Origin: an uncultured Clostridia bacterium
GTDB taxonomy: Bacteria; Bacillota; Clostridia; TANB77; CAG-508
DNA length: 6,923 nt
Assembly (NCBI GenBank): GCA_934131055.1
Contig: CAKOZB010000077.1
Coordinates: forward strand, 1-6,923
Direction: 5' to 3'
The notes beneath the pieces are model-generated. The model worked only from the letters and a program-made list of their open reading frames with translations, was not told the DNA's origin and searched no databases. Position numbers and translations under genes: made by a program. Positions 6,327 to 6,923 of the stretch are shown in pieces (positions within the stretch are counted from its first letter, which is position 1; every line of letters begins with the position of its first letter).

Positions 6327-6803
6327 CTAATTATTGCCTGCATTTTTTAACCAAGAAACAGATAATTTGTTTTTAATTTCTTCTCTTGCCATTTCATTTG
6401 TTATTTCGTAATTGTATGGTGCAATTAAGAATATAGAATTAGATACTTTTTGAATGTGTCCGTCTAAAGCATGAACAGCTCCACTTACTACATCAATTAT
6501 TCTTCTTGCAACATCTTTATTTACATATTCAAGATTTACTATTACAGATTGTTTTTCTTTTAGTAAATCACATATATCTTCTGCTTGATCAAATGTTGTT
6601 GGTTGTGATATAACCATCTTCACTTGTTGAGGTTGAGGCATTGCTACAACTTTGTTGTTACGTCTTCCCCATAATTTATTTTCTTTATTATTTTCCTCTT
6701 CTTCTTCCATCTCTTCGTTATTTTCTACGTAATCTTCTTCCTCTTCTTCATTTGCATCCATTCCAAATGCTCCCCAGATTTTATTCATTATAGCTCCTGA
6801 CAT
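6327..6803 (-). CDS. sepF: Cell-division protein SepF
   Basis: FtsZ-binding membrane anchor that bundles FtsZ filaments at the septum. The 158-residue product has a short N-terminal amphipathic helix candidate (MNKIWGAFGM, residues 6-15), the expected membrane-binding part. A strikingly acidic linker follows (about 19-42, with runs of Glu). The SepF/DUF552 core spans about 61-130, with VKMVISQPTTFDQAEDICDL, SVIVNLEYVNKDVARRIIDV, SGAVHALDGHIQKVSNSIFL and the closing IAPYNYEI. The tail ends in a short helix (WLKNAGNN). The ATG at 6803 has AGGAGG six bases upstream. A second in-frame ATG at 6788 also has AGGAG and would start at MNKIW, closer to many homologues; either may be used. In Bacillus, ylmG and ylmH usually lie between sepF and divIVA; here divIVA follows directly. 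Confidence 0.95.
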   Translation of the reverse strand: MSGAIMNKIWGAFGMDANEEEEEDYVENNEEMEEEEENNKENKLWGRRNNKVVAMPQPQQVKMVISQPTTFDQAEDICDLLKEKQSVIVNLEYVNKDVARRIIDVVSGAVHALDGHIQKVSNSIFLIAPYNYEITNEMAREEIKNKLSVSWLKNAGNN

Positions 6804-6851
6804 TATAAACCTCCTAAAATTTCATCGTCCTTTGTAAAAATTACTAGCTAT

Positions 6852-6880
6852 AGTATCTATCTTTTTAGCTTTATTGTCAA
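6852..6880 (-). promoter_or_regulatory. Putative promoter of sepF-divIVA
   Basis: On the minus strand a perfect -35 TTGACA (6875-6880) is followed after 17 bases by GATACT (6852-6857), four of six matches to the -10 consensus; TACTAT two bases further on is an alternative with a 19-base spacer. A start near 6845 gives a leader of about 42 bases to the sepF ATG. From 6881 to the window edge I see only AT-rich sequence. Confidence 0.6.
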
Positions 6881-6923
6881 TAGTATTTTTAATATTGTAA
6901 TTTTAATTTAATATTCTGTAACA

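Overview
The window looks like a chromosomal stretch from a low-GC, Gram-positive bacterium of the Clostridia type. The DNA is very AT-rich and every supported gene lies on the minus strand. Ribosome binding sites are strong and of the GGAGG type. The gene set (SepF, DivIVA, an SpoIIIE/FtsK translocase, RsmD, and a coiled-coil protein that sits next to rsmD in many Clostridia) points to Firmicutes. I cannot name the species.

Layout in transcription order, from high to low coordinates. A sigma-A-like promoter (6852-6880) drives sepF (6327-6803) and then divIVA (5841-6299), two cytokinesis and pole-organising genes 27 bp apart. This unit ends at a convincing intrinsic terminator (5774-5820). 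Next is a 363-bp intergenic region holding a GC-rich nested palindrome of about 107-116 bp (5639-5754), a run of four TAACAT repeats (5567-5634), and a clear promoter (5522-5549). That promoter serves rsmD (4905-5456) and a tightly coupled small coiled-coil gene (4456-4893), followed by a probable terminator (4408-4446). A new extended -10 promoter (4342-4370) precedes the SpoIIIE/FtsK gene (1911-4292). Then come an unrecognised 523-residue protein (264-1835) and, at the left edge, the first 59 codons of a metallo-beta-lactamase/beta-CASP RNA nuclease-like gene (1-179, truncated by the window).

Functionally, the right half is division-site biology: SepF tethers FtsZ to the membrane and DivIVA marks curved membrane or poles. 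The left half adds the membrane DNA pump that clears chromosome from the closing septum. rsmD and the beta-CASP gene are RNA-related housekeeping. Most of this is ordinary core genome. The parts that standard annotation does not explain are the GC-rich palindrome, the TAACAT array in front of the rsmD promoter, and the 523-residue protein.
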